Shown piece by piece: positions 8,115 through 16,757 of a stretch of 64,000 bases of DNA (position 1 is its first letter; every line of letters begins with the position of its first letter). The position numbers and the translations under genes were made by a program. This DNA is from Chryseobacterium gleum. Lineage in GTDB: Bacteria; Bacteroidota; Bacteroidia; Flavobacteriales; Flavobacteriaceae. Below the pieces are notes generated by a model that saw only the letters and a program-made list of their open reading frames with translations, was not told the DNA's origin and searched no databases. Location: contig CAMDGB010000001.1 in assembly GCA_945897915.1 (NCBI GenBank), positions 107,507 to 171,506 of the forward strand, read 5' to 3'.

Positions 8115-9887
8115 ATGAATTTTATAAAGAATGTATTTGCAACAATTGTAGGGTTATTTTTGTTTGTTTTATTAAGTTTTTTCTTTCTGATAGGGCTTGG
8201 CGCTATAGTTGGTAGTGGAGAAGATGAGATAAAAGTTAAAGAGAATTCGGTAATCCAGTTAGATTTGGCTAAAATTAATTTTGATTATGCTGGTAAATAT
8301 GAGTCGGACAGCCCTTTTAGTAATTTGTTTTTTGGAAAAGACAAAGTTGGTTTTATAGAAGTTTTAAAAGCAATTGATGCAGCAAAAACTGATGATAAAA
8401 TTAAAGGTATAACTATTGTAAATAATGAATCTAATTTAGGATTGGCACAAAGTAAAGAGCTTAGAGACAAATTAGAAGATTTTAAAAAATCGAAAAAATT
8501 TGTAATGGCTTATGCTACTATTTTTTCTCAAAAAGAATATTATATTAGTTCTGTTGCAGATGCCATTTATTTAAATCCTTCAGGAGAAATGGAGTTTAAA
8601 GGATTAGGAACAGAAATGTTATTTTATAAAAATTTCCAAGATCAAACAGGTTTGAAAATGGAAATTATTCGTCACGGAAAATTTAAAAGTGCAGTAGAAC
8701 CTTTTTTAGCCCAAGAAATTAGTAAAGAAAATAGAGAGCAAGTAACCGTTTTATTACAATCTGTATGGGATAATATTGTTTCAGATATTGCTAAAAACAG
8801 AAACGTTTCAGTAAATCAATTGAATGCAATTGCTACTGATCTATTAGCAAGAACCCCAGAAATGGCTTTGCAACAAAAATTAATAGATAAAGTTGCTTAT
8901 GAAGATGAGTTTAATGATGCTTTAAAAACTAAATTAAAAGTAGCTAAAGACGATGAAATTGAGTCGGTTTCAATTTCAGATTATGTGGCTACTTCAACAT
9001 TAAATTCTGAAGATTATACAAAAGATGATATTATTGCTGTAATTTATGCCCAAGGCGAAATTAATGGAGGAGAAGGCGATGTGGATTATATTGGGGAAGT
9101 TTCAATCAACCGTTCTTTAAAAGAGGCTAGAGAAGATGATGATGTAAAAGCAGTGGTACTTAGAGTGGATAGTCCGGGCGGAAGCGCTTTGGTTTCAGAT
9201 TTAATTTGGAGAGAAATTGAATTGACTAAAAAAGTAAAACCCGTTGTGGTTTCTATGGGTAATTTAGCGGCTTCTGGAGGCTATTATATAGCTTGTAATG
9301 CCAATACTATTTTTGCAGAACCTACTACAATTACAGGATCTATTGGTGTGTTTGGAATGTTGCCAAACGTACACGGATTTACCACAAAATATGGCGTAAA
9401 TGCAGAACAAGTACAAACGCATAAAAATGCAGTTGGTTACAGTATTTTCGAACCTATCTCGGAAGAATACAAAACGATTGCTTTAGAAGGTGTTGATCGT
9501 GTTTATAAAACTTTCATAAATCGTGTGGCAATAGGAAGAAAAATGACTTTTGATCAAGTAGATGCTATTGCCCAAGGAAGGGTTTGGACTGGAACTGACG
9601 CTATAAAAAACGGATTAGTTGATAAGCTAGGAAATTTAGATGCAGCAATTGCTCATGCCGCTATTTTAGGAAAAACAAAAAGTTACAGAACGGAGAATTA
9701 CCCAGAATATAAAAAAGATTTTGATGAGATTTTAGAAGCTTTTGCGGGAGCAAGTATTTACAAATCTAGAGAAACTTTGATGAAAGAAGAACTAGGTGAA
9801 GAAAATTATAATTTACTAAAAAAAGCTAAATTAATGCAAAACAGAAAAGGAGTACAAATGTTAATGCCTTTTGATTTGAATTTATAG
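8115..9887 (+). CDS. sppA: signal peptide peptidase SppA, 67-kDa type
   Basis: A membrane-anchored protease that degrades cleaved signal peptides. It has 590 residues, the long form with two S49 domains. An N-terminal transmembrane segment lies at about residues 7-33. The catalytic Lys is Lys191 in GKFKSAVEPF (first domain) and the catalytic Ser is Ser387 in NLAASGGYYIA (second domain), in the positions expected for the Lys/Ser dyad of the E. coli enzyme. The gene is monocistronic and ends before a bidirectional terminator shared with pruA. Its upstream spacer is AT-rich with no convincing promoter. Confidence 0.95.
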   Translation: MNFIKNVFATIVGLFLFVLLSFFFLIGLGAIVGSGEDEIKVKENSVIQLDLAKINFDYAGKYESDSPFSNLFFGKDKVGFIEVLKAIDAAKTDDKIKGITIVNNESNLGLAQSKELRDKLEDFKKSKKFVMAYATIFSQKEYYISSVADAIYLNPSGEMEFKGLGTEMLFYKNFQDQTGLKMEIIRHGKFKSAVEPFLAQEISKENREQVTVLLQSVWDNIVSDIAKNRNVSVNQLNAIATDLLARTPEMALQQKLIDKVAYEDEFNDALKTKLKVAKDDEIESVSISDYVATSTLNSEDYTKDDIIAVIYAQGEINGGEGDVDYIGEVSINRSLKEAREDDDVKAVVLRVDSPGGSALVSDLIWREIELTKKVKPVVVSMGNLAASGGYYIACNANTIFAEPTTITGSIGVFGMLPNVHGFTTKYGVNAEQVQTHKNAVGYSIFEPISEEYKTIALEGVDRVYKTFINRVAIGRKMTFDQVDAIAQGRVWTGTDAIKNGLVDKLGNLDAAIAHAAILGKTKSYRTENYPEYKKDFDEILEAFAGASIYKSRETLMKEELGEENYNLLKKAKLMQNRKGVQMLMPFDLNL

Positions 9888-9918
9888 TTTACTATATCTA
9901 ATAACTTTTTAAATAAAA

Positions 9919-9957
9919 TAAAAAAACGCCATTCTTAAAAGTCTGGCGTTTTTTTAA
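9919..9957. terminator. bidirectional terminator between sppA and pruA
   Basis: Stem AAAAAACGCCA / TGGCGTTTTTT with a 12-nt loop. It has a T tract on both strands and lies between convergent genes. Confidence 0.9.
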
Positions 9958-9985
9958 GCATTAATCAAGTTTTATATTTTTAAAA

Positions 9986-11611
9986 TTATCCTAAAAAGGG
10001 ATAACTAAAATGTTCTGGTGTAACAAAAGTTTCTTTTATTGTTCTTGGAGAAACCCAACGCAATAAGTTTTGTGCCGAACCTGCTTTATCATTTGTTCCT
10101 GACGCTCTTGCGCCACCAAATGGTTGCATTCCTACAACAGCACCTGTTGGCTTGTCGTTAATATAGAAGTTACCTGCTGCATTTTGCAACGCCACAGTTG
10201 CCTCTTCTATCGCATATCTATCAGTGCTTATAACAGCTCCAGTTAAAGCATATTCAGAAGTTTGGTCAACTAAAATTAATGTTTCAGCCCATTTCGCATC
10301 TTCATATACATATATTGTAATTACGGGTCCGAAAAGTTCTGTTTCCATTGTAGCGTATTTCGGATTTGAAGTTAAAATAACAGTTGGCTCAATAAAATAG
10401 CCTTTAGATTTATCATAATTTCCACCAATAATAACTTCTGCATCGGTATCTTTTTTAGCTTGGTCTATAAAACGGGCTAATTTATCAAATGAACCTTCAT
10501 GAATTACAGCAGTTACAAAGTTTGAAAAATCTTCTGGCGAACCCATTTTCATTGCATTCACGTCTGTAATCAATTGTTCCTTTACTGACGGCCACATAGA
10601 TTGTGGAATGTAAGCTCTTGAAGCTGCCGAACATTTTTGACCTTGAAATTCAAAAGCACCACGAGTAATAGCAGTAGTTACTTGTTTTACATTTGCCGAT
10701 GGATGTGCAATGATAAAATCTTTTCCACCAGTTTCTCCAACAATTCTTGGATACGTTTTGTAGTTGTGAATGTTTTCTCCGATTTTTTTCCAAATTTCTT
10801 TGAAAATAAATGTGGAACCCGTATAATGAATTCCTACAAAATCTGGTGAAGCCAAAACAGTATCTGTAATCATAACCGGATCTCCAAAAACAACATTAAT
10901 TACACCGTCTGGTACGCCGGCTTCTTTAAATACATCTATAATAATTTTTGCAGAAAATACTTGACTATCACTTGGTTTCCATACCACAACATTACCCATT
11001 AAAGCTGCACTTGCTGGTAAATTTGCAGCAATTGCTGTAAAATTAAAAGGCGTAACTGCATAAACAAATCCTTCTAATGGTCTATATTCTACTCTGTTCC
11101 ACATATCGGAATTAGAGGCAGGTTGGTCTGCATAAATTTGCGTCATAAATTCTACGTTGAAACGTAAAAAGTCAATTAATTCACAAGAAGCATCTATTTC
11201 TGCTTGATGTATCGTTTTAGATTGCGCAATCATGGTTGCAGCATTTATTTTTGCTCGGTAAGGTCCAGCGATTAATTCAGCTGCTTTTAAAAAGATAGCG
11301 GCACGTTGTTCCCAAGCCATGTTTGCCCATTTTGTTCTGCTTTCTAAAGCATTTGCAATGGCTTTTTCTACATGAGATTTTTCAGCTAAATGATAGGTTC
11401 CAACAACGTGTTGGTGATCATGTGGTGCCGACATATTTCTAGTGTTTCCTGTGAAAATTTCTTCGGAACCAATGTGTAATGGCACATCAATTTTCGAATT
11501 CCACATGGTTTGGTATGCTTTTAAAACACTTATTTTTTCTGGAGAATTTGGCGCGTAGCTTTTAACAGGCTCGTTCACCGCTTTCGGTATATTAAAAAAT
11601 CCTTTTAACAT
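9986..11611 (-). CDS. pruA: 1-pyrroline-5-carboxylate dehydrogenase
   Basis: Oxidises glutamate semialdehyde (from pyrroline-5-carboxylate) to glutamate with NAD, the second step of proline catabolism. It has 541 residues, an ALDH-superfamily enzyme of the stand-alone type 1 form rather than the bifunctional PutA. Catalytic Cys327 lies in GQKCSAASRAYIP, the general-base Glu region is VGETGGKDFIIAH, and the NAD-binding TPFNFTAIAANLPASAALMGN segment is present. No proline dehydrogenase gene lies next to it. The leader between its -7 box (11666-11673) and the ATG contains a short phrase repeat. Confidence 0.96.
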   Translation of the reverse strand: MLKGFFNIPKAVNEPVKSYAPNSPEKISVLKAYQTMWNSKIDVPLHIGSEEIFTGNTRNMSAPHDHQHVVGTYHLAEKSHVEKAIANALESRTKWANMAWEQRAAIFLKAAELIAGPYRAKINAATMIAQSKTIHQAEIDASCELIDFLRFNVEFMTQIYADQPASNSDMWNRVEYRPLEGFVYAVTPFNFTAIAANLPASAALMGNVVVWKPSDSQVFSAKIIIDVFKEAGVPDGVINVVFGDPVMITDTVLASPDFVGIHYTGSTFIFKEIWKKIGENIHNYKTYPRIVGETGGKDFIIAHPSANVKQVTTAITRGAFEFQGQKCSAASRAYIPQSMWPSVKEQLITDVNAMKMGSPEDFSNFVTAVIHEGSFDKLARFIDQAKKDTDAEVIIGGNYDKSKGYFIEPTVILTSNPKYATMETELFGPVITIYVYEDAKWAETLILVDQTSEYALTGAVISTDRYAIEEATVALQNAAGNFYINDKPTGAVVGMQPFGGARASGTNDKAGSAQNLLRWVSPRTIKETFVTPEHFSYPFLG

Positions 11612-11656
11612 TTATTAGATTATTAGATTATTAGACAAATTAGATTTTTAGATAAA
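11592..11656. repeat. TTAGATTA-type short repeats in the pruA leader
   Basis: At least four imperfect copies of a TTAGATTA/TTAGACAA/TTAGATTT phrase occur in tandem directly upstream of the pruA start. The same vocabulary recurs at 58080-58180. Confidence 0.5.
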
Positions 11657-11665
11657 AAACGTAAA

Positions 11666-11673
11666 CAAAAGTA
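11666..11673 (-). promoter_or_regulatory. promoter -7 box for pruA (TACTTTTG)
   Basis: On the minus strand TACTTTTG matches TAnnTTTG. No TTG is found at the -33 position. It predicts a leader of about 50 nt. Confidence 0.45.
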
Positions 11674-11729
11674 CAAAGGATTAATTGAATTCTAAAATAA
11701 ATTATTGGCTTCGAAAGTTTGGGTTAAGT

Positions 11730-12116
11730 TTAATTAACCGCAAAAGGAACAATTAATTTAAAAGTAGGAATTTGCACCTTGAAAATGGTATTGTTTGAAA
11801 AATTCGCCAGGGTATAAAACCCATTCATAGCGCCTACAGCTCCTTTTAACATACATCCCGACGAATACATATATTTTTCTCCAGGAACAATAATAGGAGT
11901 TTGTCCCACTACGCCTTCGCCTTCTACAGTTTCAGTTTCATTTAACGAATCGAAAATATCCCAATGACGGGTTTGTAATTGGACAACATCTGAACTTAAA
12001 TTTTCAATAGTAATTTGATAAGAAAAGGCATAGAGCATTTGATACGCTTTATAATAAGTACCTTCGTAGCTTGTTATGACCGAAATTTTAATATTACTTG
12101 TAATTTGAGTAACCAT
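11730..12116 (-). CDS. apaG: ApaG domain protein (DUF525)
   Basis: A 128-residue ApaG-family protein with a fibronectin-III-like beta fold. The family core is clear: LQTRHWDIFDS, then TETVEGEGVVGQTPIIVPGE, then YSSGCMLKGAVGAMNGFY. The name comes from linkage to apaH in enterobacteria; the biochemical role is not settled (a link to Co2+ resistance has been reported). Length is normal. It is 43 bp downstream of the T9SS plug-type gene on the same strand and could share its transcript. Confidence 0.93.
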   Translation of the reverse strand: MVTQITSNIKISVITSYEGTYYKAYQMLYAFSYQITIENLSSDVVQLQTRHWDIFDSLNETETVEGEGVVGQTPIIVPGEKYMYSSGCMLKGAVGAMNGFYTLANFSNNTIFKVQIPTFKLIVPFAVN

Positions 12117-12159
12117 TTGTAATTTCTATTAAATAAAAGTTATTGAATTAGCACAGAAA

Positions 12160-13401
12160 TTAATTCTTAATTTCTGTGCTATTCGCTCTTCCTATACCTA
12201 TAATTCTATCATAGCGTTCGGCGCCACCTCGGTAATATACTAAAACAATATACTCATTTTCGGTTTGATAAAAATTTCCGTCAATGGCATTTTGTTCATC
12301 AATTTGACCATTATTATTTACTAAAGTGTATTGATAATTAGTAAATCCTTGTTTTAACAAAATAGGTTTTTCAAATGTTTTGGTTTCCGAATTGTATTCC
12401 ATTTTAAATTCATCTAAAATTTGATAATTGTTAAACATTCCAGTAACATAAATTGATTTTTCTAAAGGATTTATATCTGAGGCCAAACCAAAGTAAACCC
12501 AAGTATAATCTGCTTCAATTGTATTTTGTGTCGCATTTAAATTATTTACAAAAAAGTTCCCATTAACATCAGGAAAATAGGTGTAAATTTTATTTTTTCT
12601 TTCTTCATTTGTATATAAAATGGTATTGTAAACATCTCCGGAAGTCACTTTAAAAACCGAGTTAGAAGCGCCACGAATATTTTTATTTTCGAAATTTAAA
12701 TATTCATTTCCTGCCCAAAATTGAGTTTCTTTATTGTATCTGTATATGAGTTGTGTGCCAATAGTATATTGTGGTTTGATATTATGAATAGCCGAATTTA
12801 ATTTTCCATTTTGAAAAATAGAAACTTTTACGTTTTCTTTTGGGTTTTGTAATGGTTTGTCTTTATAATCGATAAAAAACTCAATATTTTGTTTTTTATT
12901 AACGGTTTCCATATCTCGAGATCGTCTGATTGTTATGCCTACAGCTGTATTATCTTCGTAAATAATGAATTTTTTTGAAAACACAATTTCTTGATCTTCA
13001 TCGAAAATTTTTACAATATAATTACCGCTTTTAATAATTTGATTGAATTTATTTGGAAAACTCAAAGTATAATGGGAATAAATTTGCAAACAATTTAACG
13101 AGTTTTGATAATTTTGAATGCGTTGGTTGTCTAAACCATTTAAATATTCATTTTTAAGCAATTGACTCGGTGTCCAATCGTAATTGTATTGTTCAATCGT
13201 ATAAAAATAATCCGCTTCGTTACCGTATAAATCATCAAATTGCAAATCGAAATTTTCTCCTAATCCAAAAAACGGAATTGTATTGTTTACATTTTGCGAA
13301 AAAGTAATCGTTTTTATATTGTAAGGCGGCACTATTTCTTTTTCTTGTGAAAATACGAAAGTGGCAGCCAATAGGGTAAAGATATTTAATAATTGCTTCA
13401 T
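12160..13401 (-). CDS. type IX secretion system plug-type protein (DUF5103)
   Basis: A 413-residue periplasmic or outer-membrane-associated protein with a signal peptide (ends TFVFSQ). The N-terminal pattern VPPYNIKTITF, then LQFDDLYGNEADYFYTIEQYNYDWTPSQLLKNEYLNG in overlapping pieces, is typical of DUF5103. In Flavobacterium johnsoniae a protein of this family was found as the plug that closes the SprA translocon channel. Beta-rich and without catalytic motifs. A TATCTTTA sequence just upstream (13421-13428) could be its -7 box. Together with gldB, gldC and the type-B cargo protein it indicates a working T9SS/gliding apparatus. Confidence 0.85.
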   Translation of the reverse strand: MKQLLNIFTLLAATFVFSQEKEIVPPYNIKTITFSQNVNNTIPFFGLGENFDLQFDDLYGNEADYFYTIEQYNYDWTPSQLLKNEYLNGLDNQRIQNYQNSLNCLQIYSHYTLSFPNKFNQIIKSGNYIVKIFDEDQEIVFSKKFIIYEDNTAVGITIRRSRDMETVNKKQNIEFFIDYKDKPLQNPKENVKVSIFQNGKLNSAIHNIKPQYTIGTQLIYRYNKETQFWAGNEYLNFENKNIRGASNSVFKVTSGDVYNTILYTNEERKNKIYTYFPDVNGNFFVNNLNATQNTIEADYTWVYFGLASDINPLEKSIYVTGMFNNYQILDEFKMEYNSETKTFEKPILLKQGFTNYQYTLVNNNGQIDEQNAIDGNFYQTENEYIVLVYYRGGAERYDRIIGIGRANSTEIKN

Positions 13402-13448
13402 AGATTTTACTTTAAATCATAAAGATATAAAAACTAATCTTAATATAA

Positions 13449-14219
13449 TTATTTATAAACCACAGGAATAATTTCACCTTTTGCCAAACAATATTTTTCT
13501 ACTAAATCTTCGGGTATTGTGTTTGTATAATCTACTTCTTCTACACGGAAACCAATGCTTCTTAATTTGTCAAAATAATCTCTTCCATATACGCGAACGT
13601 GGTCATATTGCCCAAAAATTTTAGCACGCTCTTTTTGATCGGTAATCGAATCATCTGAAAAAGTAACGTCTCTTTTTAAATCCTGTGGAATTTGAAAAAT
13701 TCCCATTCCGCCTGGTTTCATAACTCTATACAATTCTTGCATTGCTTTGGTGTCATCAGGAATGTGTTCTAAAACGTGATTGCACAAAATAATGTCGTAA
13801 GTATTATCTTGAAAAGGTAAATTACAAATATCTGCTTTTACATCAGCCAATGGCGAAAGTAAATCGGTAGTAGTGTAATCTAAATTAGTTTGTTTTTTAA
13901 AGCGTTTGTAAAATTCTTGTTCAGGTGCAAAATGTAGTACTTTTATTTTTTCTGTTGCCTTGAAAAAGTTGGTTTCATTTTGAAGATATAACCATAATAA
14001 ACGGTGTCTTTCTAAAGATAAAGTACTGGGAGACAATACGTTGTTTCTTTGAGTTCCGTAACCGTAAGGCAAAAACATCTTGAAACTGTTTCCATCAATT
14101 GGATCCGTAAATTTATTTCCTTTTAAAAGAAACGCAATAATTGGTCGTGCCACAATACTCAATCTTATTAAGATAGGACGCGGAATGGTATTCAGTATAA
14201 ATTTGAAAATTCTTTTCAT
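13449..14219 (-). CDS. class I SAM-dependent methyltransferase
   Basis: A 256-residue protein with the methyltransferase-11 type Rossmann core. SAM-binding region VLHFAPEQEFYKRF (about residue 88), acidic strand-2 residue in YTTTDLLSPLADV, then ADICNLPFQDNTYDIILCNHVLEHI and a post-II motif LYRVMKPGGMGIF. The first 60 residues are basic and hydrophobic and may associate with membrane. The substrate cannot be told from sequence. Upstream lies a perfect short inverted repeat (AACTCTT/AAGAGTT, 14233-14247) with no T tract. Confidence 0.85.
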   Translation of the reverse strand: MKRIFKFILNTIPRPILIRLSIVARPIIAFLLKGNKFTDPIDGNSFKMFLPYGYGTQRNNVLSPSTLSLERHRLLWLYLQNETNFFKATEKIKVLHFAPEQEFYKRFKKQTNLDYTTTDLLSPLADVKADICNLPFQDNTYDIILCNHVLEHIPDDTKAMQELYRVMKPGGMGIFQIPQDLKRDVTFSDDSITDQKERAKIFGQYDHVRVYGRDYFDKLRSIGFRVEEVDYTNTIPEDLVEKYCLAKGEIIPVVYK

Positions 14220-14285
14220 TTTTTTTTTATGTTGAACTCTTCAAGAGTTATGACATCATTTAAAGTCTTTAATCTAAGTAAACTT

Positions 14286-15104
14286 TTATAAAACTAACGG
14301 CATGCATCTTAAGTCATCTTCTTCGTTACTAACTATTCCAAGCGCTTCATAAATATAAGCGAAAGTGGAAAGCAATTCTGGTTTTCCGTTTACTATGGCT
14401 ACATCATGTTCAAAGTGTGCGGAAGGTTTGTTGTCGGCTGTTGTGATTGTCCATCCATCTTTGTGTTGAACGATGTTTTTGGTGCCTAAATTTATCATTG
14501 GTTCGATGGCAATTACCATTCCGTTGACTAATTTTTTTCCATGCCCACGTTTGCCGTAATTAGCAACTTCTGGCTCTTCATGCATTTTTCTGCCTAAACC
14601 ATGTCCGCATAATTCACGAACTACGCCATAACCATGACTTTCACAATACGTTTGAATGGCATATCCAATATCTTCCACACGATTGCCTACTTTTGTTTCT
14701 CTAATGCCTATATATAAGGATTCTTTGGTAATTTGAAGTAGTTTTTTGGTTGCCTCAGCTACTTCTCCCACTTCAAAAGTATAGGCGTGGTCTCCGTAAA
14801 ATCCGTTTTTTAACGTACCGCAATCAACTGAAATAATATCGCCATCTTGTAAAGGAATATTATTTGGAATGCCATGAACTACTTGTGTATTTGGGCTCAT
14901 ACATAACGAATTTGGAAAACCATACATACCTTTAAATGCTGGCTCTGCGCCGTGGTCGCGAATAAATTGTTCTGCTAATTTATCTAAATATAGTGTGGTA
15001 ACTCCGGGTTTTATTTCCTTTGCAATCATGCCTAAAGTTTTGGAAACAATTAGGGCACTTTCGCGCATTAATTCTATTTCTTCTGCAGTTTTTATTATAA
15101 TCAT
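14286..15104 (-). CDS. map: methionine aminopeptidase type I
   Basis: Removes the initiator methionine from nascent proteins. It has 272 residues, without the N-terminal zinc extension. The five metal ligands are visible: two Asp in SVDCGTLKNGFYGDHAYTF, His in ELCGHGLGRKMHEEP, Glu in AIEPMINLG and Glu in HFEHDVAI. It is not in a ribosomal-protein operon as in many bacteria; a -7 box (15124-15131) gives it its own promoter, next to a decayed TolC-type gene end. Confidence 0.97.
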   Translation of the reverse strand: MIIIKTAEEIELMRESALIVSKTLGMIAKEIKPGVTTLYLDKLAEQFIRDHGAEPAFKGMYGFPNSLCMSPNTQVVHGIPNNIPLQDGDIISVDCGTLKNGFYGDHAYTFEVGEVAEATKKLLQITKESLYIGIRETKVGNRVEDIGYAIQTYCESHGYGVVRELCGHGLGRKMHEEPEVANYGKRGHGKKLVNGMVIAIEPMINLGTKNIVQHKDGWTITTADNKPSAHFEHDVAIVNGKPELLSTFAYIYEALGIVSNEEDDLRCMPLVL

Positions 15105-15123
15105 CTTCTTGATATTGAGACTG

Positions 15124-15131
15124 CAAAAGTA
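15124..15131 (-). promoter_or_regulatory. promoter -7 box for map (TACTTTTG)
   Basis: On the minus strand TACTTTTG followed by CAG matches TAnnTTTG and lies 19 bp upstream of the map ATG. Confidence 0.5.
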
Positions 15132-15136
15132 AATAA

Positions 15137-15324
15137 TTAATTTGGATTGGCTATTGTTTTATATAAATCCGCATTTGAAATGTAAAACCTGTTTTCAATT
15201 AAAATTTTTGACAATTGTGCTAAAACTAAATTGTTTTCACGTGTATTTATTAAAAATAAAGAACTTTCTCCCATTTGAAAAAGTCGCTCTTCCGAGTTTT
15301 GTATGGCTGAATTATCTTTTAAAA
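15137..15324 (-). pseudogene. C-terminal relic of a TolC-family outer-membrane efflux protein
   Basis: The minus strand between gldC and map reads without a stop for about 62 codons to TAA at 15137. The translation begins KDNSAIQNSEERLFQMGES, continues SLFLINTRENNLVLAQLSKI and ends ADLYKTIANPN. The E-x-L-F-x-M-GESSLFLINTREN block is the closing helix pair of TolC-type outer-membrane factors in Flavobacteria. There is no start codon and no 5' part: the frame runs straight into gldC, which uses another frame, so only the last ~15% of a ~430-residue protein is left. It looks like the remains of a deletion that brought gldC next to map. Confidence 0.65.
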
Positions 15325-15657
15325 TTATTCTTTCTTTAGTTCGAGTTTTTCGGCAAAATAGTCACAAAAATCGGTCATAGCACTTGCCATTTTTTCATCG
15401 CCCGTGGCGCGTTGAAATGTATCTGTCATAGCTACTAAAGTTTGATGGAAAAATATTTTCATTTCATCAACCGGCATGTCTTTTGTCCATAAATCAATAC
15501 GAAGGGTTTCTTTTGCTTTCGCATCCCAAATGGATAACAAAACTGTTTTAGCTTCTTCGTTATTTACGCCGCCGTCTTGTGCTGACCAAGTTAATTTTTC
15601 CGGTACATTATTTTGGTCTAAGTCTATAATTACTTTTATTTCTGATGTTTTGCTCAT
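15325..15657 (-). CDS. gldC: gliding motility protein GldC
   Basis: A 110-residue soluble protein of the GldC family. The pattern is IKVIIDLDQNNVPEKLTWSA, then DGGVNNEEAKTVLLSIWDAK, then LWTKDMPVDEMKIFFHQTL and FCDYFAEKLELKKE. In Flavobacterium johnsoniae GldC supports gliding and lies with gldB. Here it is 58 bp downstream of gldB on the same strand, consistent with an operon. Its stop codon abuts the TolC-type relic. Confidence 0.93.
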   Translation of the reverse strand: MSKTSEIKVIIDLDQNNVPEKLTWSAQDGGVNNEEAKTVLLSIWDAKAKETLRIDLWTKDMPVDEMKIFFHQTLVAMTDTFQRATGDEKMASAMTDFCDYFAEKLELKKE

Positions 15658-15715
15658 TTTTTTGGGTAAAAGGTTTTGGGTAAAGGGTTTAAAGTGAAAA
15701 ATAACAGTATTTTAC

Positions 15716-16678
15716 TTACTGTTTTTTTGGTTTGTATTTCGATTTGTTAAAAATCGTAGTTGGTTCTGTTTTTAATAATTGGTCTAAAGTTACCTCGTTA
15801 TTTTCCATGTAACTTTTTACAATTTGCCAACCTAACCACTGGCCAATTCTTCCGGGTGATTCTCTATCTATTTCCAAATAGAATTTAGTAAATGGTGCAT
15901 CTTCAATAAAACGTTGGTAATTTTTTATGTTGTTATCATAAAGTAATTTTTCGTCAACTAAATAACTCCACATTTGAAATTCATTTTCTATACAGAATTT
16001 TTCTTGCAGTTCTGTATATCCAATTTTTTGATAATTAGGCGTTTCAGGAAGTAAAAGATCTTTTAAATAATGTAATTTTCCATAATAAATCATTTCACTA
16101 ATTAAAGTTTTGTCTTGTGAAGGTACAATTTTTCTATACGCAAAATTAGTTACTAAATCCGGTAATATTTGATGCGGTTCTAAGTTGGCTTTCTGATATT
16201 CGGAAAATGGTTCATAAAATTTATGATTTTTTCCTAAATAGGTATCTAAAGAAATTAAGATTAAATCGTTGGTGTAAAATGCTTTTTTATCAATTAAAAC
16301 TTCATTAACCAATGTAATTACTCTTGGTGTTTTTTCTTCAGGAAAATAATATTTAATGCGTGAAACCAGCATCTCTAAACCATTTTCTAATTTTGAATTA
16401 TCTGGAAATTGTTTCGAAACTTCTGCATTTAATTCTTTAAAAATAGGATCATTTAGTTTGGCATACCAAATTGAATCTGGAAATTGCGATGGAAATAAAA
16501 ATGGATATTGTTTTTTTAAATCGGGTAAAGTTTTTGGAGTAGCCGCCGCATAAGATTTATCGAAACGTTCAATATCTAAATCTATTGTTTTTTTGATATC
16601 TACAATTTCAATGGCATCATTTTTTTTACATTGTAGGAAGCAAAAAACTGAAATTAGCAAGAAGATTAATTTTTTCAT
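15716..16678 (-). CDS. gldB: gliding motility lipoprotein GldB
   Basis: A 320-residue lipoprotein. The signal MKKLIFLLISVFCFLQC puts the lipidated Cys at 17. The rest shows the GldB family pattern: DLDIERFDKSYAAA near the start, YPFLFPSQFPDSIWYAKL, and a C-terminal SPGRIGQWLGWQIVKSYM. GldB is essential for gliding and chitin use in F. johnsoniae, where mutants lose motility; it is thought to stabilise the gliding/T9SS machinery. It is divergent from nadE, an arrangement I recall from other Flavobacterium genomes. Confidence 0.93.
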   Translation of the reverse strand: MKKLIFLLISVFCFLQCKKNDAIEIVDIKKTIDLDIERFDKSYAAATPKTLPDLKKQYPFLFPSQFPDSIWYAKLNDPIFKELNAEVSKQFPDNSKLENGLEMLVSRIKYYFPEEKTPRVITLVNEVLIDKKAFYTNDLILISLDTYLGKNHKFYEPFSEYQKANLEPHQILPDLVTNFAYRKIVPSQDKTLISEMIYYGKLHYLKDLLLPETPNYQKIGYTELQEKFCIENEFQMWSYLVDEKLLYDNNIKNYQRFIEDAPFTKFYLEIDRESPGRIGQWLGWQIVKSYMENNEVTLDQLLKTEPTTIFNKSKYKPKKQ

Positions 16679-16757
16679 CGTATGAAATTTACTATTTTTA
16701 TCAAAAATTACTGAACTGCAAATATATAATTATATACCTAAATTTTTTATTTAAATT

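Noticed and set aside
14233..14247. Palindrome AACTCTT-c-AAGAGTT upstream of the methyltransferase as a regulator site
   Set aside because: A single 15-bp palindrome with no second copy near a promoter; similar half-sites after gpmI suggest it is part of spacer repeats.
15142..15339. Plus-strand open frame of 65 codons between map and gldC
   Set aside because: It is the antisense of the TolC-type relic; the minus-strand reading is the one with family similarity.
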